Shown here: positions 35,301 to 45,403 of the stretch, piece by piece
How positions within the stretch are numbered: the first letter of the stretch is position 1
Layout of the letters: every line of letters starts with the position of its first letter
NCBI GenBank assembly: GCA_013339895.1
Contig: JABACO010000004.1
Coordinates: 2,412,879-2,476,878 of the forward strand
Origin: Ephydatia muelleri
Lineage: Eukaryota > Porifera > Demospongiae > Spongillida > Spongillidae
Length of the DNA stretch: 64,000 nt
Reading direction: 5' to 3'
Made by a program: the position numbers and the translations under genes
Notes under the pieces: generated by a model
What the model was told of the DNA's origin: nothing
Databases searched by the model: none
The model's input: the letters and a program-made list of their open reading frames with translations, nothing else

Positions 35301-36063
35301 ATCAAGTTTTGTTCAGCACACCCTTTGTGGAATAGCATACAAGGAACTATATAGTGACAAAGGCATATACCAGCCTGGAACACCGAGAAAAGTACAAAGT
35401 TTTATTTGTATATTAATTATTCCATTATCGCATCAATCTTGCAGGTATCAACATGTACAGCATTATTCTCTCTACCGCTCTGTGTGTCACTAAGGAGTCA
35501 AACTACTAATCTTGAAACTCTTCAAACATGTGAACCCTCCTATGACATCCTCCTTAGTGATGTCAGTACAACTGATATTGTTGTGCATTACAAAGCAATC
35601 ATATCTCAGGAATCTTGTTTGATAAATTGTGGAGACTACATTGAGCTCTGTTCAAATTATCAGCAGGTGAGGTAATGTGTTTATAATGTACTGAGGTTGA
35701 ACAGTTCGTACACACCTGACTTAGTTTACATATGGACTGTTAATGGCTGTGTTCAAGACATCAAGTGGAGCAGTCCTGTGCTTACTTCAGGGCTTTAAGC
35801 CTTTGTGTTCTGCCGATGGAGACCAGCGTCACAACAAGTATGACTGCCCACTGCTGGAACTTACACGATCGGTCTTCACTGTGCCGTCAGAAAGTGTTAG
35901 GAGGTCTGTCAACATGGTTCATCAGTGCACACAGTCGTGCACCTTTCAGGAATCTCCTTCTGTTGAAACCTGTGAGAGAGAGAAGATCGTGTGTAATAAA
36001 CTCTTGTTTGTACATGATTTGAGAAACACCACTTATTGTTTCAATGTGTATTGCATTTTGTAA
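32343..36063 (+). pseudogene. 15-exon DDE-type transposase, distantly CACTA/EnSpm-like, one stop
   Basis: Exons with GT-AG borders: 32343-32352, 32403-32557, 32622-32834, 32924-33037, 33097-33224, 33255-33441, 33501-33725, 33771-34190, 34252-34430, 34493-34775, 34829-35022, 35076-35219, 35271-35391, 35445-35666, 35725-36063. They sum to 2934 nt (978 codons) with all phases joining. Exon 2 gives a C2H2-like finger (YTCKPCDEKF, then HLQSRSH). Exon 3 is acidic. The core shows LPLVLFADDTSGNRSKKW, VADNPMASVLLNHL and KYCRFCT, then FEALHTLPLGPAKHLLREEM, like CACTA-type transposases. The C-terminus is Cys-rich (HQCTQSC, ending NVYCIL). The only disabling lesion seen is an in-frame TGA at 33256-33258, just inside exon 6, fitting a CGA to TGA change. 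The superfamily is uncertain. Confidence 0.8.
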
Positions 36064-36351
36064 ATTTTATCCATTTTAGAGGAGTGAATTAACACATATC
36101 CATATAAGGAATTGGTATCGGTTACATATATGATTCGTAGATGTAACATATCTGATATCTTATCTGCTACAGAAATGCATGTACAATCTGTACCAATTTA
36201 CTGTTCAACAGACACTGTTACATACAGTATATCAGATATTGGTACATACATGAAACAATATGTTCCAAATATGATACATTTACGGAACAGAAATACATTT
36301 TTGGCTGTGTAGTCGTTACTTACTTTGGCTAGTGAAGTTGTTTATCTAAAA
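36064..36351. other. 3' flank of the transposase gene
   Basis: No gene is seen. It contains related inverted segments (CATATCTGATATCTTATC near 36147 and GTATATCAGATATTGG near 36226) that may belong to the element's subterminal region. Confidence 0.45.
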
Positions 36352-36981
36352 ATGCCTTCGCGTAATCAAAAGAAGAGATCTAAGCAACGAGCGGAATACC
36401 TCCAAAAACGAGAAGATATTTTGTCACAAGAGAACAAGGCTAAAGCCCGAGCGCGCTACAAGGCTGACCCTGAAAAGAAGAAGGCCTCTGTACGCGACAC
36501 CTACAAGGCCGACCCAGAAAAGAAGAGGGCCTCTGTACGCGACACCTACAACGCAAATGCTGTATCTAAGCGTGCTGCTAAAAGGCAGCGATATCAAGAG
36601 GGCGTCGAGGAGAACCGTGCTGCTAAAAGGCAGCGATATCAAGAGGGCGTCAAGGAGAACCGTGCTGCTAAAAGGCAGCGATATCAAGAGGGCGTCGAGG
36701 AGAACCGTGCTGCTAAAAGGCAGCGATATCAAGAGGGCGTCGAGGAGAACCGTGCTGCTAAAAGGCAGCGATATCAAGAGGGCGTCGAGGAGAACCGTGC
36801 TGCTAAAAGGCAGCGATATCAAGAGGGCGTCGAGGAGAACCGTGCTGCTAAAAGGCAGCGATATCAAGAGGACGTCGAGGAGAACCGTGCTGCTAAAAGG
36901 CGGATATACAGGGGCAATTCAGCTACCATTAAGGCAGCTAGAAGGAGTCGGTATTGGAAGGGTCGTAGAACTACCACAAAG
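36352..36981 (+). CDS. Lys/Arg-rich repeat ORF, first exon
   Basis: Starts MPSRNQKKRSKQR and is strongly basic and helical. It has two copies of KADPEKKKASVRDTY-type repeats, then seven 15-residue repeats (RAAKRQRYQEGVEEN), ending GRRTTTK at a GTATGT donor. A similar tail at 38484-38740 ends TTTTTQ with the same donor one phase different, so this copy seems to have a small deletion that breaks the join to the next exon. The basic repeats suggest nucleic acid binding. I recognise no family with certainty; multicopy transposon-linked proteins (for example helicase-linked N-termini) are a possibility. Confidence 0.6.
36571..36885 (+). repeat. Seven 45-bp coding repeats
   Basis: Exact 45-bp periodicity (starts 36571, 36616, 36661, 36706, 36751, 36796, 36841) with one or two changed bases (GTCGAGG/GTCAAGG, GGCGTC/GACGTC). 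Each unit encodes 15 residues. A single unit of the same type occurs at about 38551-38600. Confidence 0.97.
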
Positions 36982-37507
36982 GTATGTTATAAATAGCATG
37001 CTGTATGTAGCATTTAAAGTCTAAGGGCTGCTTTCTTACGTGCTAATGTAAGTTGCTCATGGCTTCCTGTCATGCACACATTAACACATTTCTTTGTACG
37101 CTTGCATGCATATTATCAGGTGTACAGTAAGGCTTCCCAGTTCCCTGGTAAAGGTTATTTGTGCATACATTGTCATTAGTTATCTGATGTTGAAAGAAAG
37201 GACTACACACGTGTGTATAGTACAAGTCAGTCATGCGCATCCACCCCTTGCTGCAGCTGTGTTTAATTGTTATCAGATGTACAGTAAGGCTTCCCACAAG
37301 TAAAAGTTCCCCCATGTACATGTAAAGGGTCAATCTTTGTTGTTTTAAAGGTCCACTACACGTGTGTACAGAAGTGTTACCCAAAATTGAGTTGCATGAA
37401 AATGAAATAATTCATGTAATGCGCGATTGGTGAAATGTTTTGATGCATGTATAAGGCATAATGTATGGTAAAATAAAAGTACTGCAACCCTATCTTCTCC
37501 CATATAG
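36982..37507. other. Intron-like spacer between the two ORF exons
   Basis: Begins with donor GTATGT and ends with acceptor CATATAG. It contains an imperfect direct repeat: TTATCAGGTGTACAGTAAGG near 37116 and TTATCAGATGTACAGTAAGG near 37271. No other gene is seen. Confidence 0.55.
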
Positions 37508-38843
37508 TTACTCCCTGTTTGAGCCCAACTCTCACACACTAGCAGAGTATGGAGTGAGGCTTGAAAAAGCAATTCTTAGGGATAGTGAGCTTCTGAGTGA
37601 AGTAAACAATGCTTTTTGCAATAGCCATCCATTGCTAGCTCAAAAGGTTGTTACAAGATCTGCCCGTGCAGCAGTAAGTAAGATTAGTGCAGATGCATTA
37701 CTTGCTAAAGCACTCAGTGTACGAAGATCACAGGCAGGGTCACTGCTAAATACTATCCGTAAGGTTAATGCAAAGAAGTTGCAAGAGAGTGATATTTTAG
37801 TCGGGCATAGGTTTCATACTGCTGGGGCTGAACCTTACTTCTTTGGTAATTTGTACACTCACACAAAACAGCATGGAGCCATTCCAGTAGACCTCAATGG
37901 TAGGTGTGTAATGGCAGAGGAGATAAAGGACAGGGATAAGGTCACCATGCGCCCTTTGAAATGGAAATGTACAAATGAGTGTCGCAAGCTCACTAGTGAA
38001 GAAGTAGCAATAGTGTTAAAAACAAATTCATTGTTCCAAAAGTCCATTGAAGACCTCAGAGCTGGGCTTGATGCTCTTGATTCAGGGTGTGGTCATGTTC
38101 ATTATGATGTCACTTTGAAATCACATTCTGGGTTTATTGATCAGCTTGGGCATCCTATTTATTGTGAGCTTCCAGAATGCTCTAGTCCATTGCAAATTAT
38201 TAGGGCAGCTATGCCTCACTTTCCTGCATTAAGGACTTTCACTAGGCTACTTTATAAAGCTCGCAAATGTCACATGACCATTTTGGCTATTGATTCAGCA
38301 CTCGCTAGTGGGAATATTGAAGAGCTTATACCATTTATGGGCATGAAGGACAATTTGTCCGATTTGTTTAGTGAGGATGGAGTTGAGTATGCCGTAGTTA
38401 GTGAAGACCATTCATCATCTGGTCTAGGCTGCATTGAGAGAGACTTGAAAGTTACGCATGCTGACCTTATAGCTGAGCTACATCATCCCGAAAAGAAGAA
38501 GGCCTCTGTACGCGACAGCTACAACGCAGATATTGAATCTAAGCAATCTGCTAAAAGGCAGCGATATCAAGAGGACGTCGAGGAGAACCGCGCTGCTAAA
38601 AGGCAGGAATACGAGGACAATTCAGATGCCATTAAGGCATCTGAAAGGAATCGGTATTGGAATGACCCCGCTGTCCGATTGGCTAAACGTGCTGCCGAGA
38701 GGAAGCGGTTTCGCATGGGTCACCGAACTACCACTACCACCCAAAGGTATGTCATGGCATGTTGTATTGCACTAGCATTAAAAAGCTATAGGAAGATGTG
38801 CATGCAACATGTGTACAGCAACATGTGTACAGCACGCATGTAA
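37508..38843 (+). CDS. Large exon of unknown multicopy-type ORF, fused to a second repeat segment
   Basis: The open frame runs from the CATATAG acceptor through SLFEPNSHTLAEYGVRLEKA, a helical segment (SARAAVSKISADALLAKAL), PLKWKCTNECRKLTSEEV, a possible metal-binding part (CGHVHYD and YCELPEC) and ALRTFTRLLYKARKCHMTIL. At about 38484 it changes to the basic KKKASVRDSYNADIESK repeats that belong at the N-terminus of the same kind of ORF, up to HRTTTTTQ and a GTATGT donor at 38745. The order (body, then N-terminal repeats) suggests fusion of two element copies or a tandem rearrangement. No enzyme motif is recognised. Confidence 0.55.
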
Positions 38844-39012
38844 GGGATCTGCACAAAACCATTCACTTCACATGTAAAGCATGCATGGTGACTCAACTGT
38901 CCTTTGTGACCTGTCTATTGAATATTGGGGTGTCATCCTTAATCTGATGCACAAAAAGGCTTCCTTATCTGATGTAAAAAAAAGCTTTTGACACAATGTT
39001 TTGACTACAATC

Positions 39013-39330
39013 AGCAGCAGCGCTGCCCCGCCTACACCAGCAGTAGCAGTGCCCCCACCAGCAGCAGCAGCAGAGCTGCCCCCACCGCCACCAGCAGTAG
39101 CAGCAGAGCTGCCGCCACCAGCAGAGGCAGGAGCATTGCTACCTGCACCAGCCCCACCACCGGCACAAGCAGTATTGACACCAGTGCCCCCACCACCACT
39201 TCGCCTGCTGCTCCCCTGGCCGCTGCCACCACCACCCACATGGCTCCCATGGCCAGAACCAGGCCGCCGCGGCCATAGAAGAGGCTGGGGGAGACATAGA
39301 GGACAAGGCCGAACAGTAAATAACATTTAG
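39013..39330. repeat. CAG/CCN-rich GC island encoding Pro/Ala tract
   Basis: A trinucleotide-rich block (CAGCAG, CCACCACC, GCCACC) with frames open on both strands for over 300 bp. The plus frame gives Pro/Ala runs ending RRGHRRGWGRHRGQGR; other frames give Ser/Thr or Gly runs. It could be a low-complexity exon downstream of the 38745 donor, as an AG acceptor occurs at about 39012. The preceding 38844-39012 has no gene by eye. Confidence 0.55.
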
Positions 39331-39444
39331 AACTCCTATACATATAATTTCTATTATTAAAATGTTAAACCTCCCTCCCTCCCTTTGAATATTAAAATCA
39401 ATTTGTGACCACTTATAAAGACGCCAGAGGAAAAAACTAATGAA

Positions 39445-39740
39445 ACAAGTAAATAAAAACATTCTCTAACGAGAAAGTTGTTGGTATATAGGATTGACCA
39501 ATGGTGGTGTAAAAAGCACGGAAACAAGAGTGACAGAATTTTGACTGGAAAATTGAAATAGGCCTATATTTAGCACACTAACGTTGTAACAGTACATGCC
39601 TGAGTAATGGGCTAAATATAGGCCTATTTCAATTTTCCAGTCAAATTTCTGTCACTCTTGTTTCCGTGCTTTTTACACCACCATTGGTCAATCCTATATA
39701 CCAACAACTTTCTCGCTAGAGAATGTTTTTATTTACTTGT
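39445..39740. mobile_element. 296-bp fold-back element with arms of about 130 bp
   Basis: The left arm, 39445-39574 (starting ACAAGTAAATAAAAACATTC), is the near-perfect reverse complement of the right arm, 39611-39740 (ending GAATGTTTTTATTTACTTGT). The loop is about 36 bp. Only a few mismatches are visible (for example TCTAACGAG against CTCGCTAGA). The right end is exactly the border of the 10.2-kb insertion. There is no ORF. Confidence 0.93.
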
Positions 39741-40774
39741 GAAAGTATAGGTTCCCCTCCTTGATGGAGGAGTTACTTTGCTGCACACCCTCACCCTCTC
39801 CTTGTATTGTCTCCCTCATCATCTCCTCTACACACAGCAACAATGCTCCAATGCAAACATCAAGGACTCATCTCAACTAAAGTGGCTCTGTTTGGTTGAG
39901 GAGGTTGCGTGTATGAGTGTGTGTGTGTGTGTGTGTGTTAGCAATACAAGCACCTGTGTGGTGCATATGTGTGTAGTATCTCCTACATGCACGCCCTCTG
40001 TGACACTGCCTAATGTAATTTAAACTTACTTAACGTGTTTCTGTGTCATTGCAGCCAGTGATGCTTGCAGTGAAAATATCAAAGACCTACCATGTGTGTG
40101 TGTGTTTGTGTGTTTGTGTGGGTGTGTGTGTGTGGGTGTGGGTGTCCCGTATTGTTATGTGTGTTGTAGATCACATGACCTTTGTGGCTCATTAGTTCAA
40201 TTTGTATATTGATTGTAAAGGTGTGTCATATGTGATATATGGATATGGTACATAACTGCTGGTAAATGTGCCCACTGATTCCACACTTGCCATTAATGTC
40301 ATTTCCCTTTTTGATGTCTTTCCATTATGACTCTTACCCCTCCCATCTCCCCATCTTCTGACCTCCTTCTCCCCACTCCATTACATCTCTTTTTGTTGAT
40401 TGTGGACCTGGCAACCTACAAGGTACATTTGCTCTAAGGACTACTTCGTTATTATGCAATAGAGAAAAAAGCTACCATAAACATTTCCAAAGTATTTCAG
40501 TTTGGTGTCTCGAGGTTTGAAACATCAGGTTCTTCAGGAGTGAGTGGACTTGTCAAGGTCCTATTCATAGTTGGGAATGGTCACTCAGCTTCATAGATGT
40601 GGCAAATGAGGCCAGTAAATAAATAAGGTCTACAACAGAAGAGTTTCTAGCAGCTAGCATACTGTGAAACACTGATTGTTATGTAAATGGAAGGGCAAAA
40701 TAAAATGAGGTAAGCAGTCTCCCAGATGGATATATGGAAGTGGTCCCAGGTTCCTCAGGATGGGCGATTGCGCC
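39741..40774. other. Unit 3 start: shared flank up to the minisatellite
   Basis: Matches 50334-51397 and 62151-63150, and from 39963 also matches 1-813. It has a GT microsatellite at about 39917-39938 and another at 40093-40143. No gene is recognised. Confidence 0.75.
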
Positions 40775-41384
40775 TGGGAGTATTCCTACAGTATGTTAGC
40801 TGCTGGAAGTACTGCTATTCCAACAGTATGTTAGCTGCTGGGAGTACTGCTATTCCTACAGTATGTTAGCTGCTGGGAGTACTGCTATTCCTACAGTATG
40901 TTAGCTGCTGGAAGTACTGCTATTCCTACAGTATGTTAGCTGCTGAGAGTACTGCTATTCCTACAGTATGTTAGCTGTTGGGAGTACCGCTATTCCTACA
41001 GTATGTTAGCTGCTGGGAGTACTGCTATTCCTACAGTATGTTAGCTGTTGGGAGTACCGCTATTCCTACAGTATGTTAGCTGCTGGGAGTACTGCTATTC
41101 CTACAGTATGTTAGCTGCTGGAAGTACTGCTATTCCTACAGTATGTTAGCTGCTGGGAGTACTGCTATTCCTACAGTATGTTAGCTGCTGGGAGTACTGC
41201 TATTCCTACAGTATGTTAGCTGCTGGGAGTACTGCTATTCCAACAGTATGTTAGCTGCTGGAAGTACTGCTATTCCTACAGTATGTTAGCTGCTGGGAGT
41301 ACTGCTATTCCTACAGTATGTTAGCTGCTGGGAGTACTGCTATTCCTACAGTATGTTAGCTGCTGGGAGTACTGCTATTCCTAC
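40775..41384 (+). repeat. 35-bp minisatellite, about 17 units (copy 2)
   Basis: Same unit as at 814-1316. Variant units (GTTGGGAGTACCGC) occur twice, 70 bp apart, showing internal duplication of unit pairs. Confidence 0.97.
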
Positions 41385-41462
41385 TCATCCTCTGCTTTCC
41401 TTCTTCCCCTCACTTATCTCACCTCTCCCTGCCTCTCTCCTCCCCTCACCATCCTCTGTCAG

Positions 41463-41755
41463 GACTGGTGAACATTCTCCATGTTATGGAACCTTCTCAT
41501 CCACGATTGGATCAAAGTGTACATCTATAATGACCTCAGGGATGTAAGTACGATGATTTCACCCTCTCTTCCACCACCCACCCTCCATGTTAAGAGCACT
41601 GTGTATTGTGTTGCAGCTGTTCAATAGCAAGTTCTACAATCGCATAGCCTCTTTCCCGACTATCATCATCTCTGCCCTATTCCACGAGTACGTGTTGTGG
41701 GCCCCCTTCCGTTTCATTGACCCAATCCTATTGGTGCAACATGGCACATTTGGAA
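41463..41755 (+). pseudogene. SOAT: SOAT exons, copy 2 (last exon lost)
   Basis: Exons 41463-41543 and 41617-41755 match copy 1. The same TGA is present at codon 3 of the first exon. CAT to AAT changes a His in the IYHD segment. Downstream, CCCCAGCCATGGATGCACTC joins the acceptor of the missing last exon to sequence 3' of it, a deletion of about 410 bp shared with copies 3 and 4. Confidence 0.88.
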
Positions 41756-43181
41756 GTAAGGAAACTGTGCTGTGTGATTTTGTGCTGGTTTGTGTGTATG
41801 TGAGTGGGTGTGAAGAGGGCTGTATTTATCAAGGGTTTATTCAATTGTTCCTTTGTACCACACCCACCATCTCCTTGTGTGTGTACTACACCATTGCATG
41901 CCTTCACACCACTATGTCACACCCACACATATTTAGCTTGCTCCGTTCATGTATTACATATGCCCACCCACTATTACATGAGCTGCTACCATGCCCCGCC
42001 CATTTTCCCTACCCTCCTCCCATATCAGTGTTCCATTCTCTGTACTTACTCCTCCCCAGCCATGCAATGGTTGTTCCCCACCCTCCTCTTCCCCAGCCAT
42101 GGATGCACTCACTATACTGTTTTGTTTAAGAAACTAAAGTAAGCACAGCAGCTGCCACCACTGGGGGCAGGAGGATAGGCAGTGATGACCCCACATGGTC
42201 AGCCTTGGGTTGGCAATGTTATGACATGTAGTGGAGTACGTCCTCTGGTGCTTGAGGTGACATAGCCATACTGAACTTTTCACAACCTAGCGGCTTGCCT
42301 TGAGGATGTGATGCTCTGGTCTTGTTCAACGTGTAGTGTCTAGTAAAATGTTGTGTTGTATTGTTTCCAGCTTGTTAGTTTGTGTATGCATTATGTGTGA
42401 AAGTGCTCATCAGTGCAGCCAGTGTACATTGTAACTAATTGTATGTAGCTTGTTTGTACATCTATGTTGTGTGTGTGTGAGCATGTGTTTTGTGTGTGCA
42501 TGTGTGCACTGTGTGTGCATGTGTTGTGCGTGTGTTAGTGTGGGTGTGCATGTCTCTGGAGTTTCACTTGCAGTGACAAATTATTTGGTATACTTGTACT
42601 TTAACTGGTTCTGATGGTGATGTGTTGTAGATATATAGTGCGTTTTGTTTGTATAATAATTTCATGTTGTAGGTAGTTGTCAGAAATTCTGATGTGCTGC
42701 CTCTGTAGCTAGTATGAACAGTGTAGCTTGTTTGTGCATCCTGTTGCAAACTCCACTTTGCACTCTCTGAGCTTACCTTTCCCTTGTTCACTCAATGAGG
42801 ATGATAACCATTGACCTGACAGAGTGGGACATCAGGTGTGTGTGTAAGTGTGACATGTTTGTGTGTGTGTTATTGTGTGCACCTGTGTACATGTATGTTC
42901 ATGTGTATGTGTGTGTGTTGTGTGTGCATGTGCATGTGTGTATGTGTACACACCTGTATGTGCATATGTGTGTTGTATATGTGTGCATGAGTGTGTGTTC
43001 ACCTGTGTGTGTGTGTTCATGTGCATATATATGTATGTGTGTATGTGTATGGAGTAGGGAGTACCACACATTTCCTCTACCCTGTCTGAATTTCAGCATC
43101 TGAGGAAGTCCACATCTGTGCTGGTGCTGCGTTGTAGCACTGTGCTAAGGCTAATCCAGTGGTGCCATCAGCCTTGTAGTT
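41756..43181. other. SOAT 3' flank, unit 3
   Basis: Matches 1685-3548 except for the last-exon deletion. GT-rich repeats lie at about 42467-42550 and 42834-43050. No gene is seen. Confidence 0.75.
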
Positions 43182-43434
43182 AAAAGGTACTGAAGGAATG
43201 TAGAAAGTGTTGACTGTTCACATGTAGAAACTACTCGACTGTTGTTTAGTTTGCGAATTAGTGGTGTGGTGCTGTATTTAAAGGATCGAATGTGTATAAA
43301 TGTATCCATTAAATGATGTCTCGATACTAACCATTGCACTAAATTAAAATTAATATGTATCTAATTTATCAATATAGTAATCACGCGACCTCTAAAAGCT
43401 AGCCGTGCTCAATCAAAAAGCTCAACACATGGCA
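43182..43434. repeat. Dispersed repeat R1, unit 3 5' copy
   Basis: Same repeat as at 3549, followed by a short G/C run (43448-43484). Confidence 0.8.
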
Positions 43435-43574
43435 AGGGCGTAAACAGGGGGGGGTGGTCAAAGGGGGCAATAGCCCCCCCCCCAGTTTTATCCTATTGGT
43501 ATGAACCAATTGAATGAAATCATTACGATTGTATGAATGCTTCAATTTGTTCAGTTGTTTGTCATTTAATTCTA

Positions 43575-43622
43575 AAGTACCCGGCATTCAGTGGGCAGGA
43601 GAGTACTACTAGTCAGGAATGA
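43575..43622 (+). pseudogene. GARS1: GARS last-exon tail, 48 bp
   Basis: Only the end of the last GARS exon remains (AAGTACCCGGCATTCAGTGG to TGA), followed by the usual GARS 3' flank to about 43772. The left side is the sequence that precedes the 43-bp minisatellite in units 1 and 4. The join lies in a TAAAG shared by both parents. Confidence 0.88.
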
Positions 43623-43773
43623 AACCATGGAAACAAGACTGTTGTGTTTTTGTTGAAAAAATTTTTTTAAATGTAGAAATTGGAATGAGGTTGTCATACA
43701 GTTGCCAAAATCAAGTTTATCATGTTGATGTGTTGTGTAATTTAGGGCTGGCTGGCTGGCATGTGTATTATAT

Positions 43774-44262
43774 GGGACAGTTCACGCGAAAATGATAACT
43801 CGCATTTATATATAAAATGTTATATAAATGCTTCTCGTTTGAATCGCTATATCTTCCGAACAGTTAACGCTATCAACATCCTATTTTCAGCACTTCATAC
43901 CACACCATTTCTCTATGGCAAAATAGGTTTTGGGGTCTTGCACTTGCTCCTTGCCAGTATTGCAACGTTCGATACCCCACCGGGTTCAAACCCGCCATAA
44001 CTTTCTGTAGGAGTAATCAAATCGCTTCAAATTCGGTTTGTAGGTGGAGAGGTCCTATATCTATCTATTTGTTCTGTTCGTTAATTTTTATGCAATCCGT
44101 TACGGAGATACAGTTGAACAAACTACGTGCACATTTTCGCGCTCGTTTCGCGCCAATGATTTGGGCAAATTGCGCTCCGCTCAATGTATGGGGAGGCGGG
44201 GATTATTACATTGGCGCGAATCAAGCGGGAAAACGTGCACGTAGTTTATTCAACTGTACCTG
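43774..44262. mobile_element. Unit 3-specific insert with terminal-type inverted repeat
   Basis: Absent from units 1 and 2. Its 3' part has inverted arms of about 50 bp: 44110-44159 (starting ACAGTTGAACAAACTACGTG) and 44208-44257 (ending GTAGTTTATTCAACTGT), both containing a GCGCCAAT block. It separates GARS 3' flank from the P-element fragment. No coding region is recognised. Confidence 0.7.
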
Positions 44263-44590
44263 CTGAATCCTGGGGACAACAGAGATAGTGAGATTGCCTG
44301 GAGTTACAGATACGTTCACAAGGTGCCGCGAAACAGATACTACTAAGCTACGTAGTTGCGCCTTTTTCCTTTTCGCGTTCTTAATTGAACACATGCGAAA
44401 CTTTGGCCGACCCATAGAACGGTCCTGTGGTAGGAAATATTAATAAAAAATTGATCTTCGACTACAACAGGCAGTTTCTGTTTTAGCTGGCCCCTTAGAA
44501 ATGCTATACATTCTTTCTTGACGGTACAACTGTTGGACACTGCCACATTGCCATCAAACTGTTTCAGGCCATAAAACTGTTACAGTCGAT
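44263..44590 (-). pseudogene. P-element 5' end fragment, copy 3
   Basis: Corresponds to about 12130-12440 and contains the first exon start (44546). All later exons are missing. The P-element 5' flank continues to 44872 and then R1. Confidence 0.8.
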
Positions 44591-44872
44591 TAGTACAACC
44601 CATTTGTAGTAACGAGACGTTATTAGTAACCTTATGGCACGTAACCTGCACAAGAAACAGTCCTACACAAAAATTTGGTCATGGCAAGTCTCTTTTTTCG
44701 CAGAAATTAAATCCTGACACCAGATGTTTTAAGCGATCAAAAGGTAGTTAGTGATACTAGATATTGAAAATCCAACACAAACTCACCTCTCTATACTATC
44801 TCTGATGGTAGTGGTTGCGGCTTTGTCGACAGTTTGAGGACGAGTCTGTTTGACACTGAATGAGAGATGACT

Positions 44873-45105
44873 GAAAGGTACTGAAGGAATGTAGAAAGTG
44901 TTGACTGTTCACATGTAGAAACTACTCGACTGTCGTTTAGCTTGCGAATTAGTGGTGTGGTGCCATATTTTTAAAGAATCCAATGTGCCCACTGAATATG
45001 GGCCGAGTGGTTACTAAATTAAAATTAAAATGTATCTAATTTATCGACACAGTACTAAAGTAATCACGCGACCTCTCAATCAAAAAGCTCAACACATGGA
45101 AACAT
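44873..45105. repeat. Dispersed repeat R1, unit 3 3' copy
   Basis: Direct-orientation copy about 1.7 kb from the one at 43182. It is shortened around GAATCCAATGTGCCC. Confidence 0.78.
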
Positions 45106-45403
45106 TGGAGCCGACGAACAGGTTAGTTTTTGAAAAGTCGGAGGAAGGATAGAAGCTAGTGATCGGATTATAGACTTTATGTTTCTCATAGAAGCAAGCG
45201 TGCACATTTTAGCAGTAAGGGTTTATATACTGTTCGTACGTGGTTTGTTCTTCAATGGTTGTGTCATTTTAAGCGGTGCATATTATGGGAGCGATGTTCT
45301 AAACCATTTGAATATTGCATACGCGCACATGTTACACCACTACGCTCTCCGGTTGACGAGGGAAGGGAGGGGACACAAGATGCATAGGGGTAAAGTTACC
45401 TTT

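Larger units (their letters stand above)
29521..39740. mobile_element. 10,220-bp insertion between units 2 and 3
   Basis: The uninterrupted sequence GATGAATGAAAGTATAAGTT at units 3/4 and 4/5 is split here by 10,220 bp. The left edge carries an 8-bp-stem hairpin (29523-29530 with 29535-29542, loop GTCA). The right edge coincides with the end of a fold-back arm. The content is a two-gene transposon, a repeat-rich ORF pair, a CAG/CCN-rich tract and a fold-back element. No clear target-site duplication is seen. It may be one composite element or several nested insertions. Confidence 0.85.

Noticed and set aside
36424..36867. Minus-strand frame of repeated Leu/Ile/Ser and another plus frame over the 45-bp repeats
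   Set aside because: A 45-bp period keeps several frames open at once. Only the MPSRNQKK frame has a plausible start, charged composition and a matching second copy at 38484.
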